Shown here: one piece after another, positions 19,501 to 27,937 of the stretch | Layout: each line of letters starts with the position of its first letter | How positions within the stretch are numbered: the stretch's first letter is position 1 | Origin: an uncultured Clostridia bacterium | Lineage (GTDB): Bacteria > Bacillota > Clostridia > Lachnospirales > Lachnospiraceae | DNA length: 64,000 bases | Assembly: GCA_947174885.1 (NCBI GenBank) | Contig: CAMWKO010000011.1 | Span: forward strand, 1-64,000 | Reading direction: 5' to 3' | Notes under the pieces: model-generated | What the model saw: the letters and a program-made list of their open reading frames with translations, nothing else | Database searches by the model: none | What the model was told of the DNA's origin: nothing | Position numbers and translations under genes: made by a program

Positions 19501-19535
19501 AATTATCAATAAGGTATTTTGAACTTGACGATATT

Positions 19536-19586
19536 AAAATAGTTAGCTGTTATTAACATTAGTTATAAATAGCTAACTATTTTTTG
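19536..19586 (+). terminator. Terminator-like hairpin
   Basis: Arms AAAATAGTTAGCT / AGCTAACTATTTT followed by TTT. It lies downstream of the repeat cluster in the gap before the DUF3793 gene. Confidence 0.6.
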
Positions 19587-19821
19587 CATATAGTGGTAAA
19601 AACATTGGTATATACATAGTATAGAATATTTGTGAACAGGGTATTTATATTGTTAATTATGCTGTTATGTAGCTTAATTATATAAATTTAAAGGAATTAT
19701 AGGCAAAAGTATATATTAATATCTTAATAAGAAACCAGAGATAATAATAGTAAAAAACTTATGTATTTTAAATGTATATTGCTTATGGATGCTGTTGTAC
19801 AAAAAAAACGGAGGAAGTATT

Positions 19822-20439
19822 ATGTGTAAAGAAGTGCTTGAAATGGCATCTAAAATGGGTTTTAAAGAAGTTGAAACCCAGCTTGTGCTTCACTGTAGTC
19901 CGCTAATTATAGGACTTAGAATTTCCAGTTTGCTTATTATTTCAAAAGATAATTATGCAAATATGGTTAAAATACTAAATCAGACTAACATTTCATATAA
20001 GCTCTTACTGATTAATAGGGAAAAAACTGTAGTTTTTTTATATAATAAAGAAAAATTAACAGAATATTTGAAAAAAGAGAGAGTTAGCAGATTGTTAGAG
20101 AGGTTTGGATATGAGAAAAGAAGCCTTTACCATGTATTGGAAAGATTTCAAAGCAGATATATGAGTTATGTGAAAAATTCAAAGGATTTTCCGCATGAGA
20201 TGGGGCTTTTGTTGGGATATCCGCTGGAGGATGTAGAGGGATTTATTTCTAACAATGGTAAAAATTATTTATATTCCGGTTATTGGAAGGTTTATGGGAA
20301 TTTAAATGAAAAATTAAAACTTTTTAAAAAGTTTGAAATTGCAAGGGATAATATTATGGTTTTAGTATCTAACGGAATAAATATAAGAGATATTATTAAC
20401 ATTTATAATCAAAAAGAAATCAAAAAAATTGCATTTTAG
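19822..20439 (+). CDS. DUF3793 family protein
   Basis: 205 residues, soluble and basic. By eye it matches DUF3793: CSPLIIGLRISSLLII near the N-terminus, HEMGLLLGYPLEDVEGFI and YWKVYGNLNEKLKLFKKF in the second half. Function is unknown; in other Clostridia these genes often sit beside flavodoxin or iron-related genes. Here the expected partner is missing: after the stop there is an AGGAGG and an ATG that terminates after four codons, followed by a repeat remnant. The start is set by GGAGGAAG. Confidence 0.75.
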   Translation: MCKEVLEMASKMGFKEVETQLVLHCSPLIIGLRISSLLIISKDNYANMVKILNQTNISYKLLLINREKTVVFLYNKEKLTEYLKKERVSRLLERFGYEKRSLYHVLERFQSRYMSYVKNSKDFPHEMGLLLGYPLEDVEGFISNNGKNYLYSGYWKVYGNLNEKLKLFKKFEIARDNIMVLVSNGINIRDIINIYNQKEIKKIAF

Positions 20440-20451
20440 GAGGAATATTAA

Positions 20452-20466
20452 ATGGAGAAGATTTAA
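20452..20466 (+). pseudogene. Start of a lost gene after DUF3793
   Basis: AGGAGG, 8-bp spacing, then ATG and three codons (MEKI) before TAA. The following 75 bp hold a repeat remnant. It looks like the surviving translation start of a deleted co-translated gene, or simply a chance mini-ORF. Confidence 0.25.
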
Positions 20467-20490
20467 ACCGTATAAGACCTCTTAAATTAT

Positions 20491-20540
20491 ACATTGTTAT
20501 GAGGATGTAAGCTTTTTGAAACTAAAAAATACGGGAACTC
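20491..20540. repeat. Palindromic interspersed element remnant, copy C
   Basis: Contains GATGTAAG fused to GCTTTTTGAAACTAAAAAATA and ends in GGGAACTC, the right half of the element family with its centre deleted. Confidence 0.5.
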
Positions 20541-20590
20541 TACTTATTTATTATATTGAAATATTTGGAGACTCAAGAAAGTGCTTAAGA

Positions 20591-20619
20591 TTGAAGATTA
20601 AATATATATATGTTAAAAT
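20591..20619 (+). promoter_or_regulatory. Predicted promoter of the histidine kinase gene
   Basis: TTGAAG, a 17-bp spacer with TG before the -10, then TAAAAT. It lies about 30 bp before the start codon. Confidence 0.5.
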
Positions 20620-20650
20620 TAAACAGTAACATGAGACATTATAAGGAGAA

Positions 20651-22711
20651 ATGAAAGTACCTATGAGTAAAATCAAAAAGAGTAAAGTATTTAGTAAGAT
20701 AAGGTTTAAGATACCAATGATGACAATATTTGTAGTACTTATTATTATAAGTACATTTACAAATGATTATGCGGTTTTTAAAACTGCAAAAAAAAACACC
20801 GCCATAGCTGAAAAACTAAAGCATATAGACAATGCCTTAGATTTTGACAATATCATTGTTTTATTTTGTGGCGAAGATGAAAATACAGATATACAAAATG
20901 AAAAAAATATAAGGATACTTTATCGAAAAACGGGTAATTACAGTAACAATATATTTGCTGTGTCCCCAAATAACACATTTAGAGAAGAAACAGAACTTTA
21001 CATAGCTATATTCGGTATATATCTAGCCGGTACAATATTAGTAATTATAATGTCAGAAAAAATGTACAAAAAAGAAAAAAGTAATCAAAAACTCAGAGAA
21101 GAAATTAAGGAAATGATATATTTAGCGCACGTTTACCAAAAGGTTATAAGCAGTACGGATATTTCCTGGAAAGAAATATTTTATATTGATTTAAAAAAAG
21201 GTAAATGCAGAATGATATTTCCGGAGTTGGATAATGAGAATAAATTAGGAGATTATCAGACAGGAGTACAAAAGTATATATTATCAGGAAAGATAGAAGG
21301 TGAAAATACAAATGCAATAGAAGAATTTTTAGACCTTGGTAATATTAAAAAAGCCTTAAAGGATAAAAACTCCATAGAATTAGAATACAAAAGATTATCA
21401 GAAAATGGAAAATATGAAAGATGTCTTACCAGTATTGAAGTTGTAGAAAAAGAAAATGACGAACCGGTTAGTGTCAGTTTGTCAATTCGCAGTATAGAGA
21501 GTATGCTGAAAAAGGTACAGGATGGTAAAGAATTAATTACTATTTCGGCAAAAAGAGCAGAGGCGGCAAATAGGGCAAAAAGTGATTTTTTATCAAGAAT
21601 GTCTGATGATATCCGTACTCCTTTAAATGCAATTCTGGGTATGACATCAGTTGCGGCTATGTACATTGATGAAAAAGAAAGAGTAATGGATTCATTAAAT
21701 AAAATTAATGTTTCAGGAGAACATCTGCTGGGAATTATTAATGAAGTATTAGAAATGTCCAAGCTGGAAAGCGGGAAATTTAATCTGACTGAAAGTGAGT
21801 TTTGCATATCAGATATAATTGATAATTTAATTAACTTATTTCGTAGTCAATTAGATGCAAAAAATCTGAATCTGAAAGTAAATGTAAAGAATGTGGATAA
21901 CGAAAATGTAATTGGAGATGCCCAAAGATTGCAGCAGGTATTTGTAAAGATTATGGAAAATGCAGTAAAATTTACTCCTTCCGGCGGAATAATTACATTG
22001 ACTATTTCTGAGAAAAAATCAAGAATAAGTGGAAGCGGATATTATGAATTTATTTTTGAAGATACCGGAATAGGTATGGAAAAGGAATTCATAAAAGAAA
22101 TATTTGAACCATTTGCAAGGGAGGACAGTTCAAGAATAGGAATGATAGAAGGAAATGGTTTGGGGATGTCTATAGCAGTAAATCTTGCAAGAATGATGGG
22201 TGGAGATATATTAGTAGAAAGTGAAGTAGGGAAGGGATCAAAATTTACAGTTGAGATGTATCTTAGACTGAATGATATAAGAGAAGAGGACTTAAGGGAT
22301 TTTGTAGATTTGTCCGTGCTTGTAGTAGATGATGAAGAGTATGTCTGTGAAAGTGTCTGTGAAGTTCTTAATAGTATGTCTATGAGGGCAGAATATGTAT
22401 TAAACAGTGATTCTGCTATGAAAAGGCTGACAACAGCCAGAGAAGAAAATGATGATTTTTCAGTTGTAATACTTGACTGGAAAATGCTTATAAACAATGA
22501 ATCGGAAATTACAGAAGAAATAAGAGAAGTAATAGGTAAAGATATTCCTATTATAATTTTAGCCGATTATGATTGTTCGGGTGTTGATAAAGAGACACAG
22601 TTGGAGAGTATTAGCGCATTTATTAAAAAGCCATTATTTAAGTCAAGACTTACTCATACAATAAAGAAAGTAGTAGAGATAGGGAAATCAGAAAAAAGAG
22701 GGTATAATTAA
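20651..22711 (+). CDS. Hybrid sensor histidine kinase lacking the phospho-accepting histidine
   Basis: 686 residues. Membrane helices near 22-38 and 116-134 bracket a small extracytoplasmic loop; a PAS-like region follows. The dimerisation H-box reads FLSRMSDDIRTPLNAI: the position normally held by His is Asp 319. The ATPase domain is complete: N-box Asn 437, DTGIG at 471-475, GNGLG at 501-505. The C-terminal receiver keeps the acidic pair DD (560-561), the acceptor Asp 609 and Lys 660, but the switch Thr/Ser is Ala 638. It probably works as a binding or scaffold protein, or as a partner of another kinase. No response regulator gene is adjacent. Confidence 0.88.
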   Translation: MKVPMSKIKKSKVFSKIRFKIPMMTIFVVLIIISTFTNDYAVFKTAKKNTAIAEKLKHIDNALDFDNIIVLFCGEDENTDIQNEKNIRILYRKTGNYSNNIFAVSPNNTFREETELYIAIFGIYLAGTILVIIMSEKMYKKEKSNQKLREEIKEMIYLAHVYQKVISSTDISWKEIFYIDLKKGKCRMIFPELDNENKLGDYQTGVQKYILSGKIEGENTNAIEEFLDLGNIKKALKDKNSIELEYKRLSENGKYERCLTSIEVVEKENDEPVSVSLSIRSIESMLKKVQDGKELITISAKRAEAANRAKSDFLSRMSDDIRTPLNAILGMTSVAAMYIDEKERVMDSLNKINVSGEHLLGIINEVLEMSKLESGKFNLTESEFCISDIIDNLINLFRSQLDAKNLNLKVNVKNVDNENVIGDAQRLQQVFVKIMENAVKFTPSGGIITLTISEKKSRISGSGYYEFIFEDTGIGMEKEFIKEIFEPFAREDSSRIGMIEGNGLGMSIAVNLARMMGGDILVESEVGKGSKFTVEMYLRLNDIREEDLRDFVDLSVLVVDDEEYVCESVCEVLNSMSMRAEYVLNSDSAMKRLTTAREENDDFSVVILDWKMLINNESEITEEIREVIGKDIPIIILADYDCSGVDKETQLESISAFIKKPLFKSRLTHTIKKVVEIGKSEKRGYN

Positions 22712-22766
22712 ATAACGAAAATAGCATTTACAGAGTAAATATAATAATTAATATCAAAATGATATG

Positions 22767-22805
22767 TCACATTAATGATAATAAATATCGTTAATGTGAT
22801 TTTTC
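22767..22805 (+). terminator. Terminator after the histidine kinase
   Basis: Stem TCACATTAATGATA with TATCGTTAATGTGA (one G-T), followed by TTTTTC. Confidence 0.8.
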
Positions 22806-23384
22806 TTTGCATAAAATAATATATGTAATAAATTTAAATAATATGTTAGCAACAACAAATTAGAGATAGAAAAGGAAACCAAACAGCCTGCCGATATATT
22901 GCCTGCAAATCTTTTAGCAGAAATCAAATCATACAGAAAAAGAGTTTTTGCATTACAAAATCATTATTGAAAAATTTGAGTGACAAATATGACAAAAAAT
23001 GGGTATATTAATCCGGATTTGAGGTTATCAGATGAAGAAAGGACTATAGGCATCTGGGGCAGCCAAGTTTTGAATATTTGAAAAAGTATCATAGGGGTAT
23101 ATATTAATTTTATCATAAACCCTAAAATAAAAAATACAAAAACTCAGAATATAAATGTAATTGCACATTACAGACCCATATAGTAAAATATACGGGATGG
23201 ATGTATTGTAGTAAATACACTAAACATTTTGAAAGGATTGTTATTATTTATGTAAATACAGGAACTTCAAAACTGTTTTTGCAGACCGGCTTGTCCAAGC
23301 TGTTGTACAGCTCCTGCATAAAAGTAAATAGTAATAAATGATTAGATATTTTCAGGCTTATGCCTGACAGATTTGGTAAATAAT
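22806..23384. other. Relic-rich intergenic region
   Basis: About 580 bp without an intact gene. It holds a TnpV-like relic, a short open stretch around 22858-22969 (translated ...PADILPANLLAEIKSY...) that I cannot identify, an AAAATAAAAAATA tract with ACTCAGAA near 23125 that may be a fifth remnant of the palindromic family, and a small TCAGGC / GCCTGA hairpin near 23352 before the TtcA-like gene. Confidence 0.45.
22989..23113 (+). pseudogene. Degenerate TnpV-like transposon protein fragment
   Basis: The first frame reads NPDLRLSDEERTIGIWG; after a +1 shift the next frame reads FEYLKKYHRGIY. Together they resemble the start of TnpV-type transposon proteins (IGxWG ... YLKEYRxGLY). The frame break and the early stop show it is broken. 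Assignment is by motif memory only. Confidence 0.45.
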
Positions 23385-24101
23385 ATGGAATTACAGAGAT
23401 TATACAGCTATACAAGAAAAGCAATAGATGATTATAAAATGATTGATGACGGAGACAGGATTGCAATAGGTATTTCAGGTGGAAAGGATAGCCTTACACT
23501 GCTTTATGCCCTTAGCGGTCTTAGGAGATTTTATCCTAAGAAGTTTGAATTAGTTGCTATTTCCGTAGATTTGGGACTGGGTATACAAAATTTTGATAAA
23601 ATTGAGCAGTTATGTAAAAGTTTGTATGTACCATTACATATAGTCCCGACCGAAATAGGTAAAATTGTATTTGATGACAGAAAGGAAACTAATCCCTGCT
23701 CTCTATGTGCAAAGATGAGAAAGGGAGCATTAAATGAAAAGGCATTAGAGCTTAACTGCAACAAAATAGCGTATGCACATCATAAGGACGACATAATTGA
23801 AACTATGATGATGTCATTGATATATGAGGGCAGAATACATTCCTTTGCACCGGTTACGTTTTTGGACAGAACAGGACTGACAGTGCTTAGACCGATGATG
23901 TATGTAAGTGAAGCAGAGGTTATAGGCTTCAGAAATAAGATGGACTTACCGGTGGCAAAAAATCCATGTCCAGTGGACGGACATACTAAAAGAGAGTATA
24001 TTAAAAATCTGATAAAGCAGATAAATATGGAAACACCGGGTGTTAAGGACAGGATGTTTACGGCTATAAAGGATAAGATTTTTAATACGGATAAGAAATA
24101 A
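23385..24101 (+). CDS. TtcA-like tRNA thiolation ATPase
   Basis: 238 residues of the PP-loop ATPase superfamily, TtcA/TilS branch. The nucleotide loop is GISGGKDSLTLLYAL; cysteines NPCSLCAKMRKG near residue 105 match the CxxC of TtcA, which binds an iron-sulfur cluster and makes 2-thiocytidine 32 of tRNA; KNPCPVDGHTKRE adds the later cysteine. AHHKDDIIETMMM is the conserved adenylation segment. In anaerobes the exact tRNA target of this subgroup is uncertain. An in-frame TTG lies 12 bp upstream; ATG is preferred. Confidence 0.82.
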   Translation: MELQRLYSYTRKAIDDYKMIDDGDRIAIGISGGKDSLTLLYALSGLRRFYPKKFELVAISVDLGLGIQNFDKIEQLCKSLYVPLHIVPTEIGKIVFDDRKETNPCSLCAKMRKGALNEKALELNCNKIAYAHHKDDIIETMMMSLIYEGRIHSFAPVTFLDRTGLTVLRPMMYVSEAEVIGFRNKMDLPVAKNPCPVDGHTKREYIKNLIKQINMETPGVKDRMFTAIKDKIFNTDKK

Positions 24102-24136
24102 ATGACGATTCAGGCTGTAAAAGGAGAAAAACAGAT

Positions 24137-24862
24137 ATGTGTCCAATTAAATTACCTAAAATGATTTTGTTTGATTATGGCCAGACACTTGTAAATGAAA
24201 GAAGCTTTGATGGAATAAAGGGAACTGAAGCAGTTCTTCAATATGCAACAAAAAATAAATATAATAAATCGGCAGATGAAGTACAAAAGATAGCAAGCGC
24301 CATTAATAAAGAATTAGGAAGATTTGATAAAAAGAGAAGTCATTTGCTTCAAATGGAAATACCTAATCATATGTTTACAAAATACCTGTATACTTCGCAG
24401 GGAATAGAATTATCAATATGTTCTGAGGATATAGACAGAATTTTCTGGAATGCAGCAGCACCGGGCGTTCCAACTGAGGGAGTGGAAGATTTTCTGCAAT
24501 TTCTGAAACAGAAAAATATCCGTACAGGTGTAATTAGTAATATTTCTTATTGTGGAAAGGTTGTAGAGGAGAGAATTAACTCCTGCCTGCCGGAGAATGA
24601 TTTTGAGTTTATTATTGCCACCAGTGAATATATGTATCGAAAACCAAACAGGCATATATTTGAACTGGCACTTGAAAAGGCAGAGCTGTCTTCTGAGGAG
24701 GTATGGTACATAGGCGATAATTATGAATGTGATATTGTTGGTGCATCTAATGCCGGACTCTTCCCTGTATGGTATATGGGAGATATTAATAAGGATTTGG
24801 AATTGAAAAAAGATATTTTAGTTATTCAAAGCTGGCGGGAGCTTTATGAGATGATGAACTAG
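24137..24862 (+). CDS. HAD superfamily hydrolase
   Basis: 241 residues, HAD subfamily IA layout: helical cap between motif I and motif II (TGVISNI), lysine motif RKPNRHIFELAL, and motif IV GDNYECDIVGASNAG. Motif I reads FDYGQTL, so the nucleophile Asp is present but the usual second Asp (general acid in phosphatases) is Gly. Related HAD enzymes with a changed second position exist, so loss of activity cannot be concluded. Substrate unknown. AAGGAG precedes the ATG. Confidence 0.8.
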   Translation: MCPIKLPKMILFDYGQTLVNERSFDGIKGTEAVLQYATKNKYNKSADEVQKIASAINKELGRFDKKRSHLLQMEIPNHMFTKYLYTSQGIELSICSEDIDRIFWNAAAPGVPTEGVEDFLQFLKQKNIRTGVISNISYCGKVVEERINSCLPENDFEFIIATSEYMYRKPNRHIFELALEKAELSSEEVWYIGDNYECDIVGASNAGLFPVWYMGDINKDLELKKDILVIQSWRELYEMMN

Positions 24863-24882
24863 AATGCCATATTTTCCATTAT

Positions 24883-24938
24883 CGCAGGCAATGAGCCAAA
24901 ACCGGAAGCTTTTTCACGTTTTTGCCTCATTGCCTGCG
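24883..24938. terminator. Bidirectional terminator between convergent genes
   Basis: Stem CGCAGGCAATGAG / CTCATTGCCTGCG, extended by CAAAA / TTTTG inside. It lies between the HAD gene and the opposing XRE gene and can serve both. Confidence 0.65.
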
Positions 24939-24956
24939 GTGTATTTACTTTGTAGT

Positions 24957-25562
24957 TCATAAAGTCTTTGATTGTATTTTTCGTTTCGTTATTGTGAAGA
25001 TATTTGAGCCAATCTCTATTTTTTTATTTACTTTTTGCTGTGGCAGACGATATGAAATTATATATTCTTCAGTTACATTTGCAAGTATAAGCTTGTCATG
25101 CAATTCAACAAGGTAATAAATACTTGGATCATTAATCTTATCATATACCTGCGACATATTATCAGGAGTAAGCGGTATTAAAAACAGTAAGTTATCTGCG
25201 ACTTTTTCGGTTCTGTTACGTTTCTTTTTTCGGGATAACTGTGTAATTGAAACTGCATCAGGATACTTATCCATAACAACAAAATCTTCTTTAAGATTGT
25301 TCCATTTTTCTTTGGGATATTTACTCCAGTCAATTATTTCTTTAATAACATTCATCTTTTCAGAGTTTCCGTCATCAAGTAAATAATCAACGCTCACATC
25401 AAGAAGAGCGGAGAGGGCTTTAAGATTTATTACATCCGGCAGACCTCTGTCTGATTCCCATTTTGTAACTGCCTGCCTTGATAAACAAAGCTTTTGTGCT
25501 AATTGCTCCTGAGAGAGACCACTTTTCTTTCTCGCTTCTTTTAATTTTTCACCAAATGTCAT
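24957..25562 (-). CDS. XRE family transcriptional regulator
   Basis: 201 residues. The N-terminal helix-turn-helix is clear: SGLSQEQLAQKLCLSRQAVT then KWESDRGLPDV, followed by LSALLDVSVDYLLDD, a layout very common in Firmicutes. The C-terminal 120 residues are a separate sensor-like domain without membrane helices that I do not recognise. The ATG chosen has GGAGG 9 bp upstream; the frame is open further upstream. A GTAGCATA inverted repeat in its promoter region may be its operator. Confidence 0.85.
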   Translation of the reverse strand: MTFGEKLKEARKKSGLSQEQLAQKLCLSRQAVTKWESDRGLPDVINLKALSALLDVSVDYLLDDGNSEKMNVIKEIIDWSKYPKEKWNNLKEDFVVMDKYPDAVSITQLSRKKKRNRTEKVADNLLFLIPLTPDNMSQVYDKINDPSIYYLVELHDKLILANVTEEYIISYRLPQQKVNKKIEIGSNIFTITKRKIQSKTL

Positions 25563-25632
25563 AATACATGACCTCCATAATTTTACTGGGGAGCTGTTTG
25601 CTACCTGTATTTTAAGCATAATATTCATGACG

Positions 25633-25669
25633 GTAGCATACAAGGAACTCTTGTTTTCGTATATGCTAC
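25633..25669 (-). promoter_or_regulatory. Inverted repeat before the XRE gene (putative operator)
   Basis: GTAGCATA and TATGCTAC, 21 bp apart, about 70 bp before the start codon. On the minus strand it overlaps a possible promoter (TTGTAT, 17 bp, TATGCT). Confidence 0.35.
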
Positions 25670-26340
25670 TTTGAGTTGCGAAGTGTAAAATCGGTTTACA
25701 TTAAGGAATGATTTTGTAAAAAATATGTTATTTAGTATACTCTATCATATAAAAAATAGTAAGACAATCGGGGAGGAGGTTAAAGTAAGAGATAAGTTAA
25801 TTGTATGAAATTGGGAGTTGCATTTTGTTTGGAGAAGGTGGGGATTGGGTGGCGTTGTAAAGGGGGTGAGCATACAGATGGGGAAAGGGAAAATTTGCAC
25901 AGATGTTTGATTTTGATATTATTTGTCTGCCACGGCAGGACCTTAACACAACCTTAACCTACCTTGTTTTTACAAAGCATTTTGTCATCAAGAAATGATT
26001 TGACTTAAGCTTTTACTAAAATAAAAAAGAACCTCTAGTACGAATTTATAAATAAAGACTTCTAGGACTTTACTGATTGTTATTCACAATAAGTAAAGTT
26101 CTTTTTTATTACACAGAAGAAGAAAGAAAATAGTAAACACAACATTGATTACAAAAGCGAAGCAAATATATCTAAATATAACTTTTAGAATTATAAAATA
26201 AACAATTTTTAGAATATCTGCCAAAGTTCAGCTATTCATCCGTATATCATGCAGCAGTGGCATATTGCTTGATATTATTGTCTGTATACAATATTAGAGC
26301 GCTTTAATTGAAAATAGTGATTTTATTAATCATAATCATA
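25670..26340. other. Gene-free region with a G-rich patch and a nested palindrome
   Basis: About 670 bp. The segment 25770-25910 is rich in G runs (GGGG, GGG, GGGGG, GGGG, GGG), unlike the rest of the window. A 50-codon ORF (25805-25957) runs through it but lacks recognisable similarity. A nested inverted repeat follows at 26020-26110. No gene is supported. Confidence 0.5.
26020..26110. repeat. Nested 91-bp inverted repeat
   Basis: Outer arms AATAAAAAAGAAC / GTTCTTTTTTATT enclose an inner hairpin CTTTACTGATTGT / ACAATAAGTAAAG with one mismatch. It has T runs on both strands, so it could be a bidirectional terminator or a small mobile element. Confidence 0.5.
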
Positions 26341-26392
26341 TTGACTTTTTGAACACTGTTCAGTATAATAAATATTGAACAGTGTTCAAAAA
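26341..26392 (+). promoter_or_regulatory. Promoter with twin operators of the TetR gene
   Basis: TTGACT, 17-bp spacer, TATAAT. Perfect 17-bp inverted arms TTTTTGAACACTGTTCA and TGAACAGTGTTCAAAAA flank the -10 box; each arm is itself palindromic (GAACACTGTTC). This suggests two repressor dimers, one covering the spacer and one the transcription start. Confidence 0.75.
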
Positions 26393-26410
26393 GTGCCAAG
26401 GAGTTCTGAT

Positions 26411-27016
26411 ATGAAAGATAAAACAAATTTAAAAGAAACAATTATACATGCAACAACAGAATTAATTCAGGAATGTAACGGAGATGTTAACAAAATAACC
26501 TTGCGCAAAATTTCAGAACGGGCAGGTGTGGGGTTAGGCCTTATAAATTATCATTTTGGAAGCAAAGAACAGCTAATTGTTTTATGTGTTCAAAGAATTA
26601 TCAATAATGTTGTTATGTGTTTTTCACCGGATAAGAAAATTTATGACGAAAAGGATGAATTAGAGGATAAAGACAGACTGGCAGATTGGGCAAAACAGGT
26701 TTATGATTTCTTATTCGAGAATTATGCTATTTCAAGTATTTCTATTCTTGGTGATATGCAAAATTATCATGTAAAAAGTAATTCTGTATATACACAAAAA
26801 GGTTTTTCTATGGCAATTCAAAATGATATAAGTGAAGAAAAGAAAAGACTGTTAGCTTTTATGCTTACATCATCTATGCAGGTTGCTTTTTTGTCAGGTA
26901 ATGCTTCAAAAGAAATTTTAGGTTATGATCTTAGAATTAAGAGAGAGAGAGATAGCTTTGTTGAATCTCTTGTAGAATTGCTTTTTATTGGAGCCTTTGA
27001 CAAAACGGAGAAATAA
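26411..27016 (+). CDS. TetR/AcrR family transcriptional regulator
   Basis: 201 residues. The N-terminal helix-turn-helix, ITLRKISERAGVGLGLINYH followed by FGSKEQLI, is canonical for TetR. The rest is the helical ligand-binding domain. ATG with AAGGAG upstream; an in-frame TTG lies inside the operator and is unlikely. The promoter carries two matching palindromes, so it almost certainly represses itself together with the flavoprotein gene that starts 5 bp after its stop. Confidence 0.92.
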   Translation: MKDKTNLKETIIHATTELIQECNGDVNKITLRKISERAGVGLGLINYHFGSKEQLIVLCVQRIINNVVMCFSPDKKIYDEKDELEDKDRLADWAKQVYDFLFENYAISSISILGDMQNYHVKSNSVYTQKGFSMAIQNDISEEKKRLLAFMLTSSMQVAFLSGNASKEILGYDLRIKRERDSFVESLVELLFIGAFDKTEK

Positions 27017-27021
27017 AATAT

Positions 27022-27825
27022 ATGAAAATATTAATCATAAATGGCAGTGCACATAAAGGAAATACCTGGAAATTGGTAAAACAGTCAAAACACTATTTGA
27101 TGAAGCTTAATAATGAAATAGAATTTGACGAGGTACACTTATTTGAGGAAAATTTGCCTTTTTGTATAGGATGCAGTAATTGCTTTAGAGTAGGACATGA
27201 AAAATGTCCGCATTATTCTGTTGTAGGAGAAATAATTAAAAAAATAGAAAATGCTGATGGGATTATTTTTGCTTCAACTACATATAACATGAGAGAAACA
27301 GCTCTTTTAAAGAATCTGTTTGATCATCTGTGTTTTATGCTTCATAGACCTTATTTTTTTAGAAGTAAAGCATTAATTATTACCACAACTGGCGGTGTTG
27401 GTGGACGTGCTGCTGCAAAAAGTATCAGGAGTACTTTAAAAGGCATAGGATTTAACAGGTGTTATATATTTTCTAAACCAACATTTAGTTGGAATGCCTA
27501 TGAACCTAATAACAGAGTATTAAAAGCCTTACATAAAAGGGTCAATAAGTTTTATAGAGATGTAAATTCAAAAAAACTGCATAGTCCGGATGTCTCGTTA
27601 CTTATACCATACAATCTGTTTCGTGGTATGTCATTGGCATATGTTCCGGGAACTGAATATGAAACAAAAGACGGGGTATATTGGACAGAGGAGTGTCGCA
27701 GGAAAACGGTATATGCACCGGAGGTTAATGTTTCTTTTTATAAAAAGCCGGTTGGATGGTTGTTTTATGAAATTGGAAAAATAGCAGGCAATATGAAAGG
27801 AATGGCTGTTACATACAGAAAATAA
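27022..27825 (+). CDS. Flavodoxin-fold iron-sulfur flavoprotein / NAD(P)H-dependent oxidoreductase
   Basis: 267 residues. The N-terminus MKILIINGSAHKGNTWKLV is the FMN-binding loop of the NADPH-dependent FMN reductase family. A cluster FCIGCSNCFRVGHEKC (C-x2-C-x2-C-x7-C) matches the compact cysteine motif of iron-sulfur flavoproteins (Isf). FASTTYNMRETALLKN is the second flavin loop. Such proteins reduce quinones, oxygen species or xenobiotics. Co-transcription with TetR implies induction by a small molecule that is not identifiable here. Confidence 0.85.
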   Translation: MKILIINGSAHKGNTWKLVKQSKHYLMKLNNEIEFDEVHLFEENLPFCIGCSNCFRVGHEKCPHYSVVGEIIKKIENADGIIFASTTYNMRETALLKNLFDHLCFMLHRPYFFRSKALIITTTGGVGGRAAAKSIRSTLKGIGFNRCYIFSKPTFSWNAYEPNNRVLKALHKRVNKFYRDVNSKKLHSPDVSLLIPYNLFRGMSLAYVPGTEYETKDGVYWTEECRRKTVYAPEVNVSFYKKPVGWLFYEIGKIAGNMKGMAVTYRK

Positions 27826-27937
27826 TTATTATGCCTGAAAACAGAATTAAGTAATTATTTTCTGGAATATTATAAGTATTCACAGGTGACTGAATTTATT
27901 AATTGTGAAATAGTGTATGTGAAAGGATTGATTTACG

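Noticed and set aside
25770-25910. G-quadruplex
   Set aside because: G runs exist, but the loops between them are 12-13 nt, too long for a convincing quadruplex call.
25805-25957. 50-codon ORF MKLGVAFCLEK... in the G-rich patch
   Set aside because: No recognisable similarity, unusual codon use for this genome and no terminator or partner; considered as a peptide gene but not supported.
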